From contig JAJDEL010000084.1 of NCBI GenBank assembly GCA_029259835.1, positions 1-7,598 on the forward strand: 7,598 nt of DNA, given 5' to 3'. The notes under the pieces are model-generated. The model was not told the origin of the DNA, did not search any database, and was given only the letters and a program-made list of their open reading frames with translations. How positions within the stretch are numbered: the stretch's first letter is position 1; every line of letters starts with the position of its first letter. Source of the stretch: Planctomicrobium sp. (GTDB lineage: Bacteria; Planctomycetota; Planctomycetia; Planctomycetales; Planctomycetaceae). Below are positions 7,401-7,598 of this stretch, piece after piece. Made by a program: the position numbers and the translations under genes.

Positions 7401-7598
7401 GATGGAGGGTTAGCCAGAAAACGTACGATCGAACTTGAATATGAGCAAAAACGTTTGATTGCTCAACAGGAAACCAAGAAACAAGAGCTAAGTATTCATG
7501 GTTTGACGAAAGACCAGATTGACGAAATTGTGACGACGCGCAAATTGATTCGATCTGTCACCATCAAAGTCCCGATCGGTCTGATTGACATGACCGAT
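7401..7598 (+). pseudogene. Continuation of the adaptor frame after the in-frame TAA, cut by window edge
   Basis: Immediately after TAA 7398-7400, the same frame runs open for 66 codons to the window end. It reads as the expected rest of the adaptor hairpin: the charged helix ARKRTIELEYEQKRLIAQQE, then a turn with ELSIHGLTKDQIDEIV, then LIRSVTIKVP, which looks like the return to the second lipoyl half. No frameshift is needed; one base change (TAA from AAA, CAA or GAA) would restore a full gene. There is no good ATG or ribosome binding site after the stop for independent translation. It is either a recent nonsense pseudogene or a base-call error. Confidence 0.82.

Noticed and set aside
7380..7425. 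Programmed recoding of the TAA in the adaptor
   Set aside because: No strong stem-loop or known read-through context is visible after the stop, and TAA is the least readily read-through stop; mutation or a base-call error is simpler.

Overview
The window looks like a piece of a planctomycete (Planctomycetota) chromosome. This is inferred from three things: the style of the proteins (a SucA with the N-terminal signature [13 protein letters not shown], a His/Cys-rich small protein ahead of an RND-type adaptor, and an unusual short 2Fe-2S ferredoxin), moderate GC, and intergenic palindromes built on GCTAGCCCC/GGGGCTAACGCCC. No rRNA, tRNA, CRISPR array, transposase or phage gene was seen.

Layout. 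Positions 1-2729 (minus strand) hold almost all of a 2-oxoglutarate dehydrogenase E1 gene (sucA). It reads without a break for 909 codons, and its last roughly 20-25 residues lie beyond the left edge. A 294-bp divergent intergenic region with several short palindromes separates it from a plus-strand DapA-family lyase/aldolase (3024-4052), which has an unusual Gly/Cys tail. About 350 bp of non-coding DNA follows, carrying a GC-rich perfect hairpin and a larger interrupted palindrome. Then comes a 121-residue 2Fe-2S ferredoxin (4404-4769), convergent with the next gene.

The right third is a metal/RND-type efflux locus. A TolC-family outer-membrane protein lies on the minus strand (4800-6119). 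Diverging from it on the plus strand are a small His/Cys-rich exported protein (about 6291-6710) and a periplasmic adaptor (HlyD/CusB type) starting at 6888. The three would supply the outer-membrane channel, a possible periplasmic metal-handling protein and the membrane-fusion protein of a tripartite pump. The inner-membrane RND pump is expected past the right edge but is not seen.

The most striking feature is an in-frame TAA at 7398-7400 in the adaptor gene. The same frame continues open to the window end with clearly homologous-looking adaptor sequence, so the gene carries a nonsense mutation, a sequencing error, or (least likely) a recoded stop. Other points of interest are the repeat elements at 4084-4230, three 9-bp tandem repeats between the divergent efflux genes, a cluster of GAATTCGC palindromes ahead of the adaptor, the His/Cys-rich protein, and the divergent residues of the DapA-family enzyme.
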